The translations under genes were made by a program, and so were the position numbers. Source: Phylloscopus collybita (taxonomy: Eukaryota; Chordata; Aves; Passeriformes; Phylloscopidae). Taken from it: a DNA stretch of 64,000 bases. How positions within the stretch are numbered: the stretch's first letter is position 1; each line of letters starts with the position of its first letter. The notes beneath the pieces were generated by a model, which worked only from the letters and a program-made list of their open reading frames with translations, searched no databases and was not told the origin of the DNA. The stretch lies in assembly GCA_027886175.1 (NCBI GenBank), contig JAJNNQ010000004.1:124001-188000 (forward strand). Reading direction: 5' to 3'. Of this stretch, positions 60,436-64,000 are shown piece after piece.

Positions 60436-63400
60436 CAGCTTTGGTTTCTCAGCAAAAATCAGAATGTTAACATATTAAGTCTATCCTTGCAGCTGCCCAG
60501 CTGAGTAACTTCCAATAGTTTAGCTGTTGCTTGGATCAAGTGCTTATTACCAGCATGCACAGATGAAAATAAAGTTAATCACTGAAACTTCAAAGTCAAT
60601 TAAGATCTAGGACACAGATAAGGGACAAAACCTTGGCTGTACAGGACGTAGGAAGAGAGAATGAAATAGTGGGTTTGTTCACCCGTAAGAAGAGAGACAT
60701 CTCCTTGTGGTGTTAATGGTCCTCCACTACCTATGTAGGAGGGAACAGAAGACAGACAGCCTTGAAGGTGCACAGCATCAGGTTGAGAAGCTACAGCCCA
60801 AAGTTACAGTATAAAAAACACCAATTAAACATATAAATCCAACAGTTATGTATATGGTCAAACACTAGGCCAAAAACCCACTGAATCTGAATGCCCATCC
60901 TTTGAGATCCCCAGAACACAACTGGTCTTGACCCTGCAAAAGTCAAGTCTAGCTGGTTCTGCTTTGAGCAGATGCATTGCACCAGATGGCATCCAGAGGT
61001 GTCTTGTCATCTACACTATTTTACAAATCTCTACCTTCAGAGGGTGATAAAGAGCAGGTTGCAACTGACTTTCCTGTATATTCTCCCCAGTAACTAAAAA
61101 TGATAATAACATAAAACAGAAGTTAAACAAAAGATAAATGGACTCATCACAGTACAAACTTTCTGGAAACTTCTAATAGCTTCTTATAAAAAATCAGATC
61201 CCAATGTTTCGGTAAGAACATGTATCATGAACTGTATCATGTTGGGCTTTCCTTCTGTTCACTTACTGACTTTCCCGAACAAAAACACAGGAAATACTTG
61301 AAGGATCATCTGGCATGATGAGAGCTCTAGTTCTGTAGAGGACGCTGCCAGGATGACAACAAGCAGCCCCTCCTGCTAAGTCAAATGAATGTCTCTTTAC
61401 CCAACAGATACAACACGAACAAAAGCTTTGGATGTGCTTAAGAACACTGAGTATTTAAACAGTTTTGTTCAAAAATTATCTTCCATGCTGTAATAAGGCT
61501 TCTTTGAGCTAGCTGACTAATATAAAGAGGTTTGTTATGTCCTGTGTGTGCAGGTGTCTGAACACATTTGCATCACACATGTGTTGCATAAGGTACATTA
61601 TATGCAAGCCTTCTGTACTCCTTTGTACACTCTGCATAATCTTCTACATCAGAATGATATGCACATACCAAATTCCAGCACAGAAAAGTAAAAGAACAAA
61701 AAATTACCTGGAATATTACCTCCAAACATATAATAGCCTCTGTCAGACACAGGATCCTCACACTCACCATACAAAACCAATCCCTTAGTAAGTCTAACAC
61801 TTTCTCTGGTCCAGCTAAAGCATCCACTGCACTGAAAGCAATACCCCTAAAGGCTCTGCTGTATGTTCTCACAAGCCTGCACATTGTGATGCACCTTTAA
61901 CTACGGCAATAAATCAGACCCGAGTCACATTTTCAGAAAACCTCTTTATGCAACTCATTGTAATTTCCTTACTGGGAGGCAATGGATTTCCATGAGTTAT
62001 GATACTGTTTATTTTTTAGCAGTAGGATTAATGAGTGGAAGATCTAGTACTTTTGCTGCAGGCAAAAACAAAGCCACAATATTTAACAGCAATATCCTCA
62101 GGAATCAACAAACACACACATAGTGAATTCATGAGTTTTTAAACACCTCTGTGACTATCATCTTAGAAACTTGGCATTACTTTGCCCAGATAGCAGCAGC
62201 TTCTTGTTGGTATATATATATATGTGCAACAAAATACCTAAGTATTTTCCTGGTTTTCTAATGAGGTCCTGCACTACTTCTCAGTGCAGTTTTATCAAAA
62301 TGAACTTGTTTTTGAATTTGTTTTTTGTACAAATCCCTTTTTAAGGGAAGTAATCGCACTACATCTTTCTGTGTCTCAGTCTATGAAACACACTTCTGAC
62401 AGCTGACCTTTCTGGAGATCTTCCCATCGGTGTTTCCTTGCTAAGTTACTTATCACCTGAGTGACCTCAGCATTGTCTCAGGGTTGTCCCAGCTGCTCCA
62501 AAGGCATACTGATCAGTTACATCCTCAGCATGAGTGCTGTCACACGGCACTGGGTACCTTGATTTGCAGTAGGGGAGAAGAATTCGTAAGCATGGAATCA
62601 CAAATTTCCCTCAGTGGCCATCTCATTTCTTGCTCCTGTGAAGACTTCTGCAAAGGTCCCAAATTTGACTGTGAGTCTGCTCATCCAATTCATTTCAGGC
62701 AAATCATTTTGTAAAAAAAATGCATCCCAAAATGCATTATAGTGTGACAGTCTGTCTTTGCTTGTGCTTGAGGCTTCAAAGAAAAAAGGAGTGAGAACCT
62801 ACACAAGAAAAGCAGAGCAGCCTTCCATGTTCTTCCTATACTATGAAAAATAGTTACACATTTGAAAGGTGATCTCACTAGTGGATGCAGGAATGGTGAC
62901 ACTATTTAAAATTACAAGAAGACAATACAACAAGCAGCCAAGACAATTTAGCAAGGGGCAGCCCAGTAGGTATTTTAGAGATGCTTACACATCAAGCCCA
63001 CACAGCATAGCTGGAAGCATCTCTGGAAAAGTAGTCTACTAGTAAGTCTTAAGGAATGTTCAAATCACCAGCTGTGCTGAGACTTAAATCAGCGTTCTGC
63101 TCAGCTTTTGACATATTCAGAATAGTAGCCGACACAGAGCAGCAACACAAAAGCCTATGCCTGACATGTGGCAAATATCCCAAATGACAGAAGGGAAGTT
63201 GTTCAGGAACTAATTAACAAGTTCCAACAGAAGCATGGCAGCAAAGGAGGAGCAACATGGTGTGCCACTGAAAATCTGTAGGTTCAAAAGACAGACAATA
63301 AAGACAAAAGGCCCTTGTGCAGGAAAACTAGTCAAACACTGTAAGCTTACATATTTTATTACAATGAGGAACAAAAAAGGAAGCCCTTTCAAGAAGTGTT

Positions 63401-64000
63401 CTGCTTTCCTTGGAAAAACAAAGGAATCTCTACTGCCTTGTCCAGTCCCATCAAAAGGAAAACACCAGTTCCAAACACATACAGACCGTTTTGCGTAGTC
63501 TTGCTGAGGCATGTCACAATTCCACAGGTCCTGTGTGTAAACAATCATTACTATTTCAATTTCATCAAGTAAAGAAGTATCCCATATTCCTAACTTACCT
63601 GTCCCATTCTACTCCTCTAAATTCAGTGTTGTTGGAAAGATGTGCTCAGAAGCAGTAGCAGAAATAGCTTCTTACTCTTCCACTAGCTACACTACAGAAA
63701 TTTTGTAAAGTTAGGTACATTCATTGGTCATAATTTACTGCTAGAGTCACAAGTAGCGTCAACAACATCACACCATCATTTCTAGAGGTAGTGTTGGCTG
63801 CTCATACTATTCAGGGGAACCTTCCTACTTACTAACCCATTTCTGTGTCAAGCCTATCCTTCCTTATCTTGCAGGTCTTCTGCACCAAGTTATCCATGAT
63901 AAATTTATTCCTGCAAAAGCAGATTTTTTATTATTGTCTATGTCTCCTAGCATAATTTTGATACCATTATATACAATTAATTCAGCCTAATACTGGCAAT

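Larger units (their letters stand above)
50112..64000 (-). other. CDC42SE2: CDC42SE2 upstream intron, partial (at least 13.9 kb)
   Basis: This is the sequence upstream (minus-strand sense) of the CRIB exon. I searched it by eye for the family's first coding exon (start MSEFW, ending in the QPQP region before a GT donor) and did not find it, so the intron probably extends past the right edge. It contains the duplicated units at 50,635-50,938 and 53,207-53,386, an A66 run, a CR1 tail and many short frames without domains. Noncoding first exons cannot be recognised from sequence alone. Confidence 0.7.

Noticed and set aside
50112..64000. First coding exon of CDC42SE2 (start codon, cysteine pair)
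   Set aside because: I looked for it on the minus strand and found no match. It probably lies beyond the right edge, so none is annotated.
1..64000. CRISPR arrays, bacterial operons, riboswitches or phage genes
   Set aside because: Nothing of the kind was seen. Introns, LTRs and CR1 tails show vertebrate nuclear DNA.

Overview
The window looks like bird nuclear DNA. The evidence is two degraded CR1 LINE tails, several LTRs that resemble families widespread in birds, AT-rich sequence that is nearly free of CpG outside the LTRs, and one vertebrate gene with canonical GT-AG introns. I cannot name the species. Most open reading frames are chance frames or lie inside repeats.

Layout. Positions 1-42,960 are gene-poor. 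I found no exon there that I can defend, only repeats. At the left edge are two copies of one LTR family in opposite orientation (1-257 plus, 742-1264 minus); the second carries a dense CCAAT-box array. A different LTR candidate lies at 10,922-11,394, a tRNA-derived SINE remnant near 14.25 kb, a CR1 tail at 17.66-18.35 kb, an ERV LTR at 20.09-20.64 kb and a short LTR-like unit at 26.49-26.65 kb. The 31.7-35.8 kb stretch is the most complex. It holds two pairs of direct repeats (one about 90% and one about 99% identical), a CpG-rich island ending in a consensus splice donor, and a nearly 1-kb ERVL-type LTR.

From about 43.0 kb rightward lies the 3' part of CDC42SE2 (CDC42 small effector 2, SPEC2) on the minus strand. 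It comprises a 3'UTR of about 2.4 kb with clustered poly(A) signals, the last coding exon (45,489-45,587), a 4.4-kb intron, and the exon encoding the polybasic segment and CRIB motif (50,010-50,111). At least 13.9 kb of the preceding intron runs off the right edge. The first coding exon of this gene family (start codon and palmitoylation cysteines) was not found and presumably lies beyond position 64,000. The long intron holds a 180-bp duplicated unit (about 50.70 and 53.21 kb), one copy of which sits between two copies of another repeat. It also holds a 66-base pure A run and a reverse-oriented CR1 tail.

I see no operon, CRISPR array, structural RNA gene or evident new biological system. The best leads are the near-identical 73-bp hairpin repeat, the nested intronic duplication, the CpG-rich candidate exon, the two pure poly(A) runs that both end in TCCGGG, and the inverted LTR pair. 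Repeat family names are recalled by eye and were not checked against a library.
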